A program made the translations under genes and the position numbers. Below the pieces are notes generated by a model. The model was given only the letters and a program-made list of their open reading frames with translations, was not told where the DNA came from and searched no databases. Positions 39,125 to 52,334 of a stretch of 64,000 bases of DNA are shown in pieces. How positions within the stretch are numbered: position 1 is the stretch's first letter; each line of letters starts with the position of its first letter. The stretch is taken from the NCBI GenBank assembly GCA_005784505.1, contig VCAZ01000063.1, forward strand, positions 829,501 to 893,500, given 5' to 3'. Source of the DNA: Bagarius yarrelli. Its lineage: Eukaryota > Chordata > Actinopteri > Siluriformes > Sisoridae.

Positions 39125-40703
39125 TATATATATATACATGATTTTATATATATATATATAAATACTATATGATATAGTTGATTGTGGTTTATATTTACCT
39201 GTTAAAGTGTTACCTGAGTCCCTCCGAGGGTGGAATTGTGGTAACAGGGCAGGTTAGTTTTATTGATTAATTTCTGTTGTGTGACTTCCTCACTGTCGCT
39301 CAGTATTTACTGTCCGTAGCATTAAATACGGGCCGTGACATGGACACCCGGCTGAGAACTCCACAAAACTCCACGCTTCTTTAGTTGTACAGTGGGAATA
39401 AGCGGCATTAGAAGTAAGTTCATAGGATATGTCATTATAATAAGCCCAATAATTTTGACAGCACTACAAAATGGCTGCATCCCAAATCCGGTGAATAAAG
39501 AGTAAGATGATGGATTCCTGCCAAGTGAAATGCAGTAATGATGTCATGCCGCAGTCACTCACACTCCCTACACTTTACAGCAGAGGAATTGGGTGTGTAG
39601 GACTGACGGTTTGCTCCTGTTTTCCTCCTCCTTCTCTTGATTTATATTCAACAAACCTATCTGAAGTGTACAATACAGATTTGCACAAAAATACAAAGAA
39701 TACACAGAAATTACAAAGAAAAAAGTAAAGGAGTCACAGAATCTCTTCATATTATATTCAGCTAATACTGACGAATTTATAAGTAATACGTGAATCTCGT
39801 TAAGTTAAACATAGTTTAGATAATCAGTTTTTTGTGACTTCCTCTTTTAGGTTGCTGTTGTAAAATCGGCGATGTCTGACCAGTCAAGCAGGATCTTCAG
39901 TCAACAGGCCAAATCTTTTAAGACAGACGGGGCAGCTCAAACAAGCACGAGGACAATGGGGTGATTTTGCAACACTGCTATTGAAAAGAAGCTTATTTAA
40001 CATGACGTACTGAATAATTTAATTAATAAATGCCTCATGGTCCATTTCCTCTGATTCATCCTGGCCTCACAAAGGAAGCTTCTATTTCACCGCTTCTAAC
40101 CACCAGGAGAGGCGAGAATCACCTGGACACATGTGCACGCATGCCATGACCTTCAGCATAGTTACAGACAGAGCATAACAACACACAACACATACCATCA
40201 TCATCATGTGAGACAGTTTTTTTTTCTCTCACATGGGACATACTACACCAACCTGTAGTTAACATAACATTAACAGGTGTTATGTGCTTAAAATCGAGGC
40301 TTAATATGGTTACCTGACTGAATTGTAATATGTTAAAAAACATTTGATCAAACATGGAATTTAGTGTTAATATTTTACTAAAAAACATTTGCAATTAAAC
40401 AACAGCCACGGCTGACAGTCTGATGAGACTGCGTCTGTGTGCATGTGTTATTGTCTTTACTTCACATAAGAAAACATTAGCTTGGTAATGATAAGTTCTT
40501 TTAACCACACACAAAGATTATTCCTCTCTGCATGATGTGCTCAGTGATGTGCTATGGCAGAGAGTTTTGGTCCAAAACTGGACCAGGTCACTGTACATAC
40601 CGTACTGCTGTAGGGGGCGCTCTGTGTCGTGAGTGGATGACATTACTGGACAATATTTTAAAACAATAACCGCACTGTTCTTTCAAAGCTGATTGCATAT
40701 TTT

Positions 40704-40719
40704 CTGTGTGTGTGTGTGT

Positions 40720-40763
<44 letters not shown>
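40704..40763. repeat. (GT)n microsatellite
   Basis: About 28 GT units with few interruptions; peptide frames of repeated Val-Cys are artefacts. Confidence 0.92.
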
Positions 40764-40764
<1 letters not shown>

Positions 40765-41329
40765 TGTGTGTGTGGACTATAGTGTACCCATGCAAATACA
40801 TGCCCCTCATTTGCCTGCATTTGCTTGTTTTTGTTAGCACACCGTATGTCTGCTTTGCTCATAACTCCACCTCAGGCTACAAAATGTTGACTATCAGGTT
40901 CTAACCTTCTCTCCAGACCCGCTTTTACTGATCTCCCATGTCCCCCTTCTCTCTTATTCGCCGAAATTTACTCGCTTCTGCATATTTATCTTTGTTGGGG
41001 GTTTTTTTACTGCTATCAGACAATTTTATTTTACTTTCCTTTTATTTTCATTTTAAATGTAAGCTTAGATTATTGCTGCTGTGTCGTTGAGGGCTAATAA
41101 GAGAAGTTAATTTCTCTGCATCAAACTTGTTCTTCCTGTCCTAATGCTCCATCCTATAATTATGTCTGTAGTTGTTTGTTTTGTTTCATTGCTAAGTAGT
41201 TCGGAAACTTGCTGGTGCAGATCTGAACTCTTCTCTCTGCTCTTTTTGAATCCACCAATAAGCTGCGCTTTCTTCTAGCTGTCAGGAGGCTACAAGAGTT
41301 TACCACTGAAGTGCTGCTGTACCTGTTAA

Positions 41330-41790
41330 CCGAATCAGAAAATCAGGACAAGACCACAGCGTGCTTCGTTTTTTAGGGTTTAAGATGCCATAATTTTTAT
41401 TGAAGGAAAAAATAAAGTCATTAATATACCTAACTATCACAATACTTTTTTCCCAAAAGAGCGTATCGATAAATATGTATCGAGAGTACCGATACATATT
41501 TAAATTACACTTTACGTTTAGGTTAATATTAAATTTAAACCCTCTGTGTGTATCAAATGATTTTCTTCTTCGTCCCTGTAGTTGTCGCTGACACATACAG
41601 CCATTATCACAGAAGCAACGTAGCGCAAAAAAAAGTGCCTCCAGCTTTGAATTTGTTGTATTTTTAGCTATTTTTTTTGTCAAAGCTTTTTGTCATGATA
41701 TATTGTATCGTGGCCCGTGTATTGTGATATATATTGTGATATGTATGGTATCGTGAGGCCCTTGCCAATACACAGCCTCAGTATTTAAAA
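41330..41790. repeat. hAT-like non-autonomous repeat
   Basis: Contains GTATCGATAAATATGTATCG and GATACATATTTAAA, with the end GTATCGTGAGGCCCTTGCCA, which resembles ends of common non-autonomous hAT-type repeats of fish. No coding capacity. Confidence 0.45.
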
Positions 41791-43727
41791 TACATACTGT
41801 TATTTATTTATTTTTTTTATTTATATTATACACCACATCTGGAATATTGCCAAAATGAGCTTTCACAGATTAATTTTATATTATTAATTTAAAAAGCACT
41901 GCAATGCTTTTTATAAATTAGAGTTTATCCCTTAAACAGATAACATCATACTTGGGTTCGAATGAGAGTCACAGTGCAGGATGATGAAGAATCTCTACAT
42001 ATGGATTAGTAGAAATCTGAAGGTGTTAAATTGTGCTGGTGAACTGAGCCCAGTGTAAACGATACGACTCTTTTTTAGCATTTAGTCTGACTAATCCTCC
42101 TAATGAGCTGCACAGCCCCTGCTGAGTGTTTTCCTGGGCTGTATAGCGGTGTGTTTCTGAGCAGGTTGCAGGTCTGCACACGCTTACAGTTGGATACTTT
42201 GCAGAGGAATTTGAAAATTGGTGTTCTCATGCTTCCTATACTACACACAAACAGTGTGTGATTTATGGGTATGCAGTGTGTGCATGTGTGTACAAGCCCA
42301 GCATCTTTGATTGCCCAACCCTGAGACTTGCAACACACCAACAGGAGAGCTCAAGACGTGCAATTTACCTAATGTGCTGTTTAAGATTTTAGAATTGTTT
42401 TACATATTTTATGCATTAAAATGTTGCAACTTGTTAAACACGAGAGTTGATTCCAAACGAAACTGTAGATTTCGGTTCTCTTTGCAGATTGAATGAATAC
42501 ATTTCTGTCATGCTACATGAGGTATTCAGCCCTCACTCAGCAGTCTGTGCTTTTGAAATCATGATAAAATCTATTTTATGATTAGAATGAACCCTTTACA
42601 CAAATACATGGGAATCATTTTTAGGTTTATTCTATGCATCAGTCTTTTGTGTGTGTTTCTGTCTGTTAGTGTTTGGATGTATGTAAATTTTCGTTTAAAT
42701 TCGCTTTTGCGGCTGTTCTCACGACTGAAGTAATATAATTATGTTTCGTGCACTAAGGGAGTGCTGTGTCAATCCCAAAGGGATTATGCATTCTTGGAAA
42801 AGGTGTGGCTCATTCAGGTACCGGTGTAAACAGACTCTGCTGCCATCAGCAGTCTCCAAATATGAACTGCATGTCCCCTGACACAAAGCTTCTCTACTGA
42901 CTTACAGAAGCAGAAGTTTCATAAACGTATGAATCAATCTCGCTCTTTTAGTGAATGAATTTAACGATAAGCATGGAATGTGATTCACCGTTAGTGATTC
43001 AGTGATGGAGGAACGAGGTTGAAGAAGCAGGGAGTGGTTGTAGTGTGTGAGCAAAAGATTGGTTTTTTTTATATACAATGGCCAAAGCTTTTCAATTTAT
43101 AGTTCTTCACTAAAGATTCAGGAGAGCTCAAGATGACACAGATGATGAAGGGATCACAGATGTTTCTTGGCTACTTGTAGGCACTTGTTTTAGTTGCTTG
43201 TTCTACAGTACTGCTTCATAGAGAGGAGACGTTAGGCACAACTGTTCTGTGTCACCCACCACCACTAAACGGCATGAACCTTTAGCTTTGAAGTTATTCG
43301 TGTGAATTCCTTTACCTACATTTTCTTCTTCTTGCGTTTTGGAGTTTGTTCTGGACTTCCACAGATAAAATAAGGGGTCAGACCATGTATGTGAGCTGAG
43401 AAGAGTCAGAGCACCTGTCAGTGCCCTTTCATAGAATCAAGAGTGAAAATAAAGTAGAATCTCTACCTGGTTCTTCACTCTGGGGAATATGGTGGCTTCT
43501 GGACAACTGGATTTGTTTTTTAAATGTCATTGCAGACTCCGAGATAACGTCCACTTAAACATCCTCAGCATGTACGGTTTACACATAAGATTACGCTTTA
43601 CCGCTTTACTAAGAAAAATTCCATGTCAGCCATTTGCATTAATCCACATTGCCGCTAAAAGCTTTAGGCTTCCACACCCTGTCTGAGAGTTGCCACAATG
43701 GCGAGGAATAAAATGCATTTTAGTGCT

Positions 43728-44745
43728 GGAAATTTTTTTAAATAATTCTATTCTAATATTCAATAAGAGTGCAAATATAACATTTTCATTGCAAAATATG
43801 TTTGCCGGCTGTTAAAATGCTTGTGACATCAAAGGCTTAATTACATTATTATAATCCTATAAATTATTATAATCATGGTGTAGCTGCTCCTCTTTTTTTC
43901 AAAACAGTTTAAAGTTGTCTGGGCATCGAGGTTATAAGTAACTGGAGTTGATACCTGATACAGGTTTCCAGCAGACTGAAGAGTTTGTGGTCGTCTTTGA
44001 CATATTTTTTGTTCAATGATGTGACAAATATTCTCTATAGACAAAAGATCTGAACCGTAGGCAGGTTAATTCAGCACCCGGACTCTTCTACCATGAAGCC
44101 ATGCTGTTGTAATAGCTGCAGTATGTGGTTTTGTATTGTCCTGCTGAAATACACATGGTCTTCACTGTCTGGAGGGGAGCATATGTTGCTCTAAAATCCA
44201 CATTGCATTACAAAATAAATTTAAAAATTAATTTTATTTTGAAATCCAATAGAGGTACAAATATGACATTTTTAGTGCAAAATTTGTTTGCTGTTTAAAT
44301 CTCTTAGACTACAAAAGATTAATTACATTATTATAATCTTATTAATTATTATAATCATTGTGTAGCTTCTCTTTTTTTCAAAACAGTTTAAAGATATATG
44401 GGCTTCGAGGTTATGGGTTTCTGGAGTTTTGGTGTTGGAATTTGGTCCCATTCTTTTCCAGCTGAAACGTTTATGGTCATCTTTAATGTTTTATTTGTTG
44501 TCCAATGAGGCACCAAATGTTGTCTATAGGTGAAAGATCTGGACTCCAGGCAGGTCAATTCAGGTGCTCTTCTACTACTAAGTCATGCTGTTGTAATAGC
44601 TGCAGTATGTGGTTTTGCATTGTCCTGCTGAAATACACAGGGGCTTTTAAAATAATTTTATTCGGCTATCCAAATATAAACAATATGCAAATATAACATT
44701 TTCAGTGCAAAATTTGTTTGCCAACTGTTAAAATGAAAAGAGAGT
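43728..44745. repeat. Tandem repeat, 2.2 copies of about 480 bp
   Basis: Copy 1 (about 43728-44200) and copy 2 (about 44210-44640) share long stretches, for example ATGCTGTTGTAATAGCTGCA at 44101 and again about 484 bp later, and GTGTAGCT...TTCAAAACAGTTTAAAG. A third partial copy (GCAAATATAACATTTTCAGT) starts near 44686. The copies differ by substitutions and small indels. The unit resembles part of a dispersed fish repeat rather than a gene. Confidence 0.75.
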
Positions 44746-45989
44746 TGAGTGCTATTGTAAAGATTAACCCTGCCTGGTATAAATGTTTAAAAATGATTTA
44801 GTTGAAAATATCCGGTGGAAAATTAAAGGTAATTAAAAAGTAATTAAATGTAATCAGTTACGTCACTTAATTAAACACCAATTATTACATTACCTAATGT
44901 GGATTATGCAAAAGATGAAGGGCAAATATAATTATTTTGTCTTGCTAACATCTATTATCAACTATGAAAACTGAAAAAATGAGAAGTGCCCTTTTTCCCA
45001 CTTACACCCTGTGCTCCTTAAATATCTCTTCTTGCCCCTGCTGCCTGAGTTGTATAAAGATATATTTTCCTTTTTTTTCTCTGACTGTCAGTATTGACGC
45101 ATGCATAAATTTACCTGCTCTAATTCTTTAATTGGATTGTTGATTCCTTAGAAATCCCACTAGATCTTGGTTAGGTAAGATCAACTGGATAGACATGGTA
45201 AAGTAATCAGACGAATCTCAACGGTAAAAGAACGCACCTAATAACACCTTGACACCGAACCTCCTTTTTCTCTCATAAAGTGCAACTAATTTATAATGGG
45301 TTTATAAAGAAACGGATCCTTAAATGATTCTTTCTTTAACGATTCATTAACCGTCTCACAAACAACAATCTACTCACTAGATCAGAAAGCTTAATTATTA
45401 TATCACAAATGCTACCACTAAAATGTTTTGTTTTTAAAAGTTAAGGCCTATTAATCTAAGTTAAAAGTATTAAATATTAAAGATTACATTTATTAAAGCA
45501 CTCCGTCACCCCTCCTTCATCGATACACTTCCTGTTGCTGTTCCCCTCTTGCTGTTCACATCCTTAAGCTTATCCCTTCATCCCTGATCTCTTTCATCAG
45601 ATCCGATCTTTATCTGGTCCTCTCTGGAGGAAGGGACAGAAGCAAAGTGTGTTTTTCAGTTTCTTAGGGTAACACACATGACAGGCAGTGTGCCTCCTGA
45701 TTGAAGTGTGTTAAAAAGGTTAGGAGGAGAAACTATAAAGCCTGAGGAATAACCTAGAGAAAAAAAACAAGGTGAGTTTCTGAGAGCATCATTATTTAAC
45801 GTTAATTATACAGTAGATTTTTACAAATCACTTTTTTTACGTTTTCAATATTAGAAATAATTTTAAAACATTTTATATTTAATTAACATTACAAACACCA
45901 TTCATATATGGTATGTTATGATATGGGATCACATGCATTTTATTGTATAGCGAATTAGAGAGACATCAGATCTTTTTCCTTGTGTGCTT

Positions 45990-45991
<2 letters not shown>

Positions 45992-46075
<84 letters not shown>
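45992..46075. repeat. (TA)n microsatellite
   Basis: About 42 uninterrupted TA units in the presumed first intron of gnb3. Confidence 0.92.
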
Positions 46076-46078
<3 letters not shown>

Positions 46079-46689
46079 AATATAATGGAAACTTGAGTCG
46101 AATCTGTGTGGAGATTTAATAAAATATCATATTACAATAAATATTTTAATATACTTATATTCATTATACTTAAAATCTTATAAGAATGACGTTGCAGATG
46201 ATCATAATAACAACACTGCAGTCAAATCTTTCTAATTAGCAAAAAAGGCTGTTGCTAAACTCATACATCCACCAATCCGTCTGATTCCTGCTCTCTTTCT
46301 GCACACCTCCACTCTGGATTCAGTGGTCAGGAGCAGTTAGTAATCAGATCACAAGAGATTTGAGTTAATCCTGTGTTTCTCTAAGCTTCTTTATCTCCCA
46401 GACTTTACAACTCAACAATCTTTATTCCGCTGTCACTCCAGGAAATGTTGACTGGTTGCTTTGCATAAAGTAAATGATTCACTGCTGTTGCCTCACCAAA
46501 TTCTGACTGGTAAATTTACACAACGCATCCTGCCCTGTACAATTATTAAAAAAGTGATATGGTTCTTTGGAACTGATTTGTAATCTTATTCCCAGAATGT
46601 AGATGTTAATTTTCCTCCTGAATTGTTCAGCATTATTCAGGATTAACAGCTATATTTAGCAGGACTTTGAGGTAGATTTTTTTTATATT

Positions 46690-46850
46690 TACAGCATTTA
46701 TTAGACTTTTTAATCCAGAGGGATTTACCGTATTCTTTTTATACAACCTCCTATTTGAGGGTTAAGGGCCTTGTTTAAGGGCCCGGCAGTGGCAGTTTGG
46801 TCATAACTAAGGTCTCTTGACCTCAGATCAGTTTTCCAACATTTTATTTC
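46690..46850 (-). repeat. SINE family A copy, reverse
   Basis: TTACAGCATTTATTAGACTT, GGGTTAAGGGCCTTGTTTAA and GGGCCCGGCAGTGGCAG identify it. It ends about 90 bp upstream of the presumed gnb3 acceptor. Confidence 0.7.
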
Positions 46851-46997
46851 AGGCACATACCACACAAAATTCAGTGTTTAATTGTTGTAGTAATGCTTGA
46901 TTTAGTACACTGAGTGTTGTGTTTTTTCTGTCTTCCAGTTTTAGGTCATCTTGTATTTATTCACTGTTATCAGCAGTTACGTCCTTTAGCTGCTGCC

Positions 46998-49900
46998 ATG
47001 GGGGAAATGGAGAAAATGAAGAAGGAAATTGAAACCCTGAAGGCACAAATTGAGGTTGATCTTAAAGTCATATTTTAATATAGTATTTATAAATAAATGT
47101 ACTATACATTTTGTGTACAGGTTCAGATTAGGACCTCTATCTCACACACACACAAATTTCATGACATTCTGACACACTCTTATTTTATTTAAATTGCATG
47201 GTATTACCTTGAGATCAGATTTAACACTTCACGCTCTCGCCATACGGCGGGCATTATTCTGTAACCCGACTCGAATTTCTCTCTTATTCTGTAGACAGCA
47301 CGCAAGGCAGCTCATGACAAAGACTTTGCTGATGCTGCCTCTGGACTTTCAGTTACACCAACAATACAGCTGAAGACCAGGAAGACCTTGAAGGGACACT
47401 TGGCCAAAATCTACGCCCTGCACTGGGCTACAGATAGCAGGTTATACAGATAGCAGGTTAAAGTCCAGTGCATGAGATACAGATACTCCAGATACAGATC
47501 ACAAAAGCTAGGAAATAAAATACCACATCTGACAAAGGCAAGATCATACACAATACAATAATAATATCACAGTAACAGTAATAATCTGTATGATCAAAGC
47601 TGCATTTACAAATGACCAAAAATAACTATTGTAATCAAACATAATGACGTTCTATGTAAGTAGTTCCAGACGATTTCTTTAAAGTTTAAAGCAGTGAGGA
47701 CATGGTTGCATTTATTATGTATAAAATAATTGACAAAATTACATCAGTTTAGTTCCTCATGTTTGTGTTTTAATCCAAGACCAAGTCAGCATCACTTACT
47801 GTTCTGTATGTGATTGTCCCCTGATCTACCCAGCCTGGATCAGATGTTCTTTACAGCATTCTCTTAGCATCTTGTGGTTATCTTCAACCCTCTTCAACAA
47901 TTAGATTGATGTTTAATCTCTGGCCTGAAATAGCCTAAGACTTGGTAGAATAAATTAAGAACAAGATAAATCAAAGAGTTAGTCAGTGTGCTATGCTGTA
48001 GTAATTTGGTGCTGTGTTAAAAATTAGTAAAAAAAAGAAAGAAAAAAAAAGAAAGAAAGAAAAACAATGTCCCTGTGCATATCGTCACCGTTCTCCATGT
48101 TTTTCTGTTGTCAGGCTGATGGTCAGTGCCTCACAGGATGGAAAGCTCCTTATTTGGGATACTCACACAGGAAACAAGGTAAGACTTACACAACAATACT
48201 TCTGATGTATCTACAGCAACATTTTTTTGGCATTTAATAATGTATAAAGTCAGAAAGTGCAGTTATATCAACTCTTACATCCAAGTGGCTTTGGTATTGC
48301 AGTGGTTAAGGTGTTGGGCTGCTAATTGAAAGATTGGGGTTTAATTCCTAGCTCCACCAAGTTACCACTGCTGGGCAAAGCCACAATTGCTCAGTTGTAT
48401 AAAAGAGATAAATGTAAATCACCCTGGATAAGGGCATCTGCCAAATGCTGTAAATGTAAATAGTAGCTATTTATTAAGGATTGTATTTATCATTGCCATT
48501 GATTCACTTTATTACACACACACACACACACACACACAGTGTGTTAATGTAAATGCCTTTATTTCGTCACATATACGTTTTTACAGCACAGTGAAATTCT
48601 TTCTTCGCATATCCCATCTTAGTATGATACAGCGCCCCTGGAGCAGGAAGGGTTAAGGGTCTTGCTCAAGGACCCAACGGTGGTTGGCTTGCCAGTGGCG
48701 GGGCTTGAACCCAGGTCTTCCTGGTCTTCAGATCAGCAACTCAGCGCCTTAACCATTTGAGCCACCACTGCCCCAAAATTGTTCTTGTTTAAGTAATAAA
48801 ATTTGACTTATAAATTGTGTACAGTAAGTGCACATGAGTTCAGCTCCTGTCTGTCATTAGATCATTAAGTCGTGTTAATTATGGACAAGTTCTAGCCTCG
48901 AAACAGAAACTGTCAAATGCTTTAAATTTCTGAAAAAACAGAACACAGCACCATGTGATGAACCCTACACGATCATCACGTGGTCTGAATAAATAGTGGA
49001 GCTTACCTGTTACCTATAAACAATAATTCCTACACCATAAACAAACATCTCATAACAGCAGTGTCTGTAAACATACAGTGTATATATCTAAAAAAAATTG
49101 AAACACTTGCCCATCACCTCTGTATATGTTGATCACATCCTATTCCAGATAAAGTCTCACTCTCCTCTTATAATCATTTTTGTGCAGGTTTTCCACTAAA
49201 TTGTCTTGCGTGACTGCGGAAAATGGAAACATGATCATTCGATCATACTAATAAAAGATCACAATAGTGTTAGTGAGATCAGACACTAATGTTGAGTGAG
49301 GAGGTCTGCGGTTCAGTCTGTGTTTCAGTTCATCCCAAAGGTGTTCAGTATAAAGGGTTAAATCAAAGTCAGGGTTCTGTACAGGACACTCCAGTTCTTT
49401 CACTACAATCAGAACACAGCATGTCTTCATGCTGGAACAGTGTTTGGGTTTCTTAGTTCCTGTGAAAGTATAATGTAATGCTACAATGTACAAAGACAGG
49501 AGCAGACAGTGATAGGGTGGGATAGTGAAGTGTCCCTGAACTTCAATTAATGTTTACAGCAAACAGTGGCGTAGGGAAAATGTGTGACATTAAACATTGT
49601 ATAATTACTGTTTCCAGACAAGCTGGTTTGAGTATTTTTTTAAAAAAAAAGCCGATTAAAAAAACAGACAGTGAATGGCACTAGTGTGGGTGGAACTGCT
49701 TTGTTCATAAAAGACAGCAAAGGGAAATGGCCCGACCGGTTTGAGCTGACAAGAAGACTGCAGAAACCACAGAGCAGAAAAGCATCTTACAATGGCTAGA
49801 GGCTAGAGACGCCAACAGGACAGAGTTTTTCAATCAGTCTCTTTTTTCTTACACAACTGTCCGACAAATAAATAACAGGATAATGCATAAATGTTCCGAG

Positions 49901-52334
49901 GTGTATTGGCCAGTGTGTGTGTAAAGCTATAAGGGAAGAACTTACAGACTCACAGCTCCAATTATTTCACATGATACTAGTTATTGACATATTATTACTA
50001 ATTGATTGACTGATCCAACATTTTGGAACTGTTTTACTCCATCTAAAGGTATCGGAACACATACAGCAGGAAGCATTTATCTCTTACTATACTCAATGCA
50101 GATAAATTATTTTATCCCTGCTAAATACCACTTGAGTGGTTCCTAAACTAGGGGGCGTGACCCCTGGGGGAGAAGTTATAATAATGGAGCACGAAATGAG
50201 TAGCAGGAAGTCTTGCCGGGTAAGGGATTTGTTTAAGAACATAGCAGTGGCAGCTTGGTGGTCCTGGGAATCAAACCCTGATCTTCCAATTAGCGTCCAA
50301 TACCTTAAACACTGATCTACCACTCTCTACCAATATATCCCCTCTTATAGTGTCTTTATGACTTTATGTGTGTGTGTGTGTGTGGGGGGGGGGGGTATTC
50401 TGCAAAAGAGGGGCCTGGCAGAAAAAGTTTGTGAAGCATTGCTATTCAACTCTGTTACAATACTCAACACAGAAAAATTTCTGGCAACCTTGTTTGAATG
50501 ACATTTTACATAAACAGAACTTGTTCTTTTCTTTTTCACACCAGATTAATGCAGTTCCTCTGAAGTCATCATGGGTGATGACCTGTGGTTATGCTCCCTC
50601 TGGAAACTTGGTAGCCAGTGGTGGTCTTGACAACATGTGCACCGTCTACAACCTGAAGACGCCTGTCGTTAAGATTGTGAAAGAGTTAGACGCACACACT
50701 GGTAACATGGAAAAAGAATGGATAAATGTATTAAAAAATGGATGGAATAAAATTGGGAAAATGGATGTATAATATTTACACAGTGACTCTTTTTTCTACA
50801 GGTTACCTCTCCTGCGCCCGCTTTCTTAATGACAATGAAATTCTCACTTCTTCCGGTGACACCACATGGTATACAAAGTTACTGTAGTAATGTAACATGG
50901 TCGTGGTCCCACTTTACAGATTTTTTTTTTAATTGATTCTCCAACTGGTCTATAAATGTGGTCAGGAATTTAATCTGATTTTCGATCTGTACAGGAAACT
51001 AACATACAGTTTTCTTGAATTTCTTCATCCAATCCTGCCACTTTGTTCTTCTCTAGTGCACTGTGGGACATAGAGACTGGCAAGCAGAAGACTGTCTTTC
51101 TTAACCATGTGGGTGACTGTATGTGTCTGGCTCTTGCCAATGATATGAACATGTTTGTTTCTGGGGCCTGTGACTCGTTAGCCAAACTGTGGGACATCAG
51201 GGACGGAACATGCAAGCAGACATTCCAGGGCCACACCAGTGATGTCAATGCCATTTCGGTGAGTATAAGTACATGGGGATAATAATTTAATAATTATCCC
51301 CATGTAATTTAATAATTACCCCCATGCTTAATCCTGACTTTGCTCTTGAGCTGGAGTAAGTGCAAAGTGTCAGTCTACAAAGTCAAAGTAACAAAACAGC
51401 AAACTTGGAACTAGACTATAACGACACAAAACAGCAACGCACAGCATGCTAACGTTACAGTGACATGAACAATCAACTAGTTTTAATAAACAATAAAGAG
51501 GAAACATACATGGTTGCCCTCTGGTGGTATGACGGGGAACGTTGACTCTGACACAGAAAGGGCAGAAACTAAAACCATAAACAGGGTAGTTAGTGCAAAG
51601 GCGTAAAATCCACAGTGATTCTGTTATGGTAAATAAATGTATTAGATAAATAAATATCGAGATAAAAGAATATATATATATAAGTATAAAAGTATATAGG
51701 AATAAAATAATTAAAATACTCTGAACTCTCTTATAGACAGAGTACATTTACTACTTCTACTACTACATCTACTACTACTACTACTACTAATAATAATAAT
51801 AATAGTAATAAAATAATAGTAATATTAATAATAATTCTTTGTGTTGATAGTTAATGTCCACACACCTCTTTCCCTCCAGTTCTTGAACAATGGCAATGCG
51901 TTTGTAACTGGTTCAGACGACTGCACTCTCAAGTTGTTTGACATCCGCTCTGATCAGGAAGTGATGTGCTACGAGGATGGCCAAATGAACAGTGCGGTGA
52001 CATCACTGGCCCTGTCTGCGTCAGGTCGCCTTATATTTGCCGGATATGACAACTTTAACTGCAACATCTGGGACTTGCTAAAAGGCGAGAAAGTTGGTAG
52101 GTGACAGACAGAAGAGCAGAGACAAAGCGGTGTGACTGTATTAGTGGTGTTGGAATGCAGTGGAAAGTTGTTAATGGAAGGAAAGCCAGATTATCTTATC
52201 TTCAACTGTTTTAATGTCTTATTGCAGGCGTGTTGTCTGGGCATGATAACAGAGTGAGCTGCACTGGAGTACCAGCTGATGGCATATGTGTGTGCACTGG
52301 ATCATGGGACAGCTTTCTCAAAGTCTGGAACTGA
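46998..52334 (+). CDS. gnb3: G-protein beta subunit, GNB3 type
   Basis: Beta subunit of heterotrimeric G proteins: a seven-bladed WD40 propeller that binds G-gamma and G-alpha at the membrane. GNB3 is the cone and ON-bipolar form in retina. Exons: 46998-47054, 47295-47440, 48115-48178, 50545-50701, 50802-50868, 51057-51258, 51880-52096, 52228-52334. Frames join to 338 aa (human 340). The MGEMEKMKKEIETLKAQIE start matches GNB3, not GNB1/2/4 (MSEL). A coiled-coil N terminus is followed by WD blades ending LIWD, LWD, LFD, IWD and SWDSFLKVWN. G-alpha contact residues are kept in HLAKIY, SSWVMT and GDCM. Compared with other vertebrate beta subunits it shows many substitutions (GYAPSGNL, LANDMNMF) and is 2 aa shorter after YNLK, suggesting a relaxed or fast-evolving paralogue (a or b copy not decided). 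The exon 2 donor is weak and duplicated. Confidence 0.9.
47430..47460 (+). repeat. gnb3: Tandem duplication of a gnb3 splice donor
   Basis: The 15-mer ACAGATAGCAGGTTA occurs at 47430-47444 and again at 47446-47460, one T apart. The first GT (47441) ends exon 2 in frame; the second (47457) would add 16 nt that contain an in-frame TAG. Confidence 0.9.
48285..48465 (+). repeat. tRNA-derived SINE (family A), well preserved
   Basis: GCAGTGGTTAAGGTGTTGGG head, GGGTTTAATTCCTAGC B-box region, ACCACTGCTGGGCAAAGCC body and GGATAAGGGCATCTGCCAAA tail. It lies in gnb3 intron 3. Confidence 0.8.
48550..48775 (-). repeat. tRNA-derived SINE (family B), reverse
   Basis: Reverse complement of the family seen at 24625: GCGCCCCTGGAGCAGGAAGG, GGTCTTGCTCAAGGACCC, GGGGCTTGAACCC (B box) and AACCATTTGAGCCACC (head). 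It follows a short (CA)n tract. Confidence 0.78.
50195..50330 (-). repeat. SINE family A copy, reverse, truncated
   Basis: GCAGTGGCAGCTTGGTGGTC, ATCAAACCCTGATCTTCCAA and AACACTGATCTACCACT are family words. It lies about 215 bp upstream of gnb3 exon 4. Confidence 0.68.

Larger units (their letters stand above)
38701..45650. other. Gene-free, repeat-rich spacer upstream of gnb3
   Basis: No frame here resembles a protein. It contains (TA)n at 39080-39136, (GT)n at 40704-40763, a hAT-like repeat and a tandem repeat listed separately. A 31-codon frame (39872-39964, MSDQSSRIFSQQ...) follows an acceptor-like CTCTTTTAG but has no recognised relative. The rest is AT-rich and unassigned. Confidence 0.5.
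45651..46997 (+). other. gnb3: gnb3 5' UTR region
   Basis: A strong donor (ACAAG|GTGAGT) at 45771/45772, shortly after AACTATAAAG, may end an untranslated first exon. The acceptor TGTCTTCCAG at 46938 would open the exon that carries the start codon, leaving about 59 nt of UTR before ATG 46998. The intron between holds the TA repeat and a reverse SINE. Confidence 0.45.

Noticed and set aside
40658..40840. Repeated His-Thr / Val-Cys peptide frames
   Set aside because: Translations of a (GT)n microsatellite.
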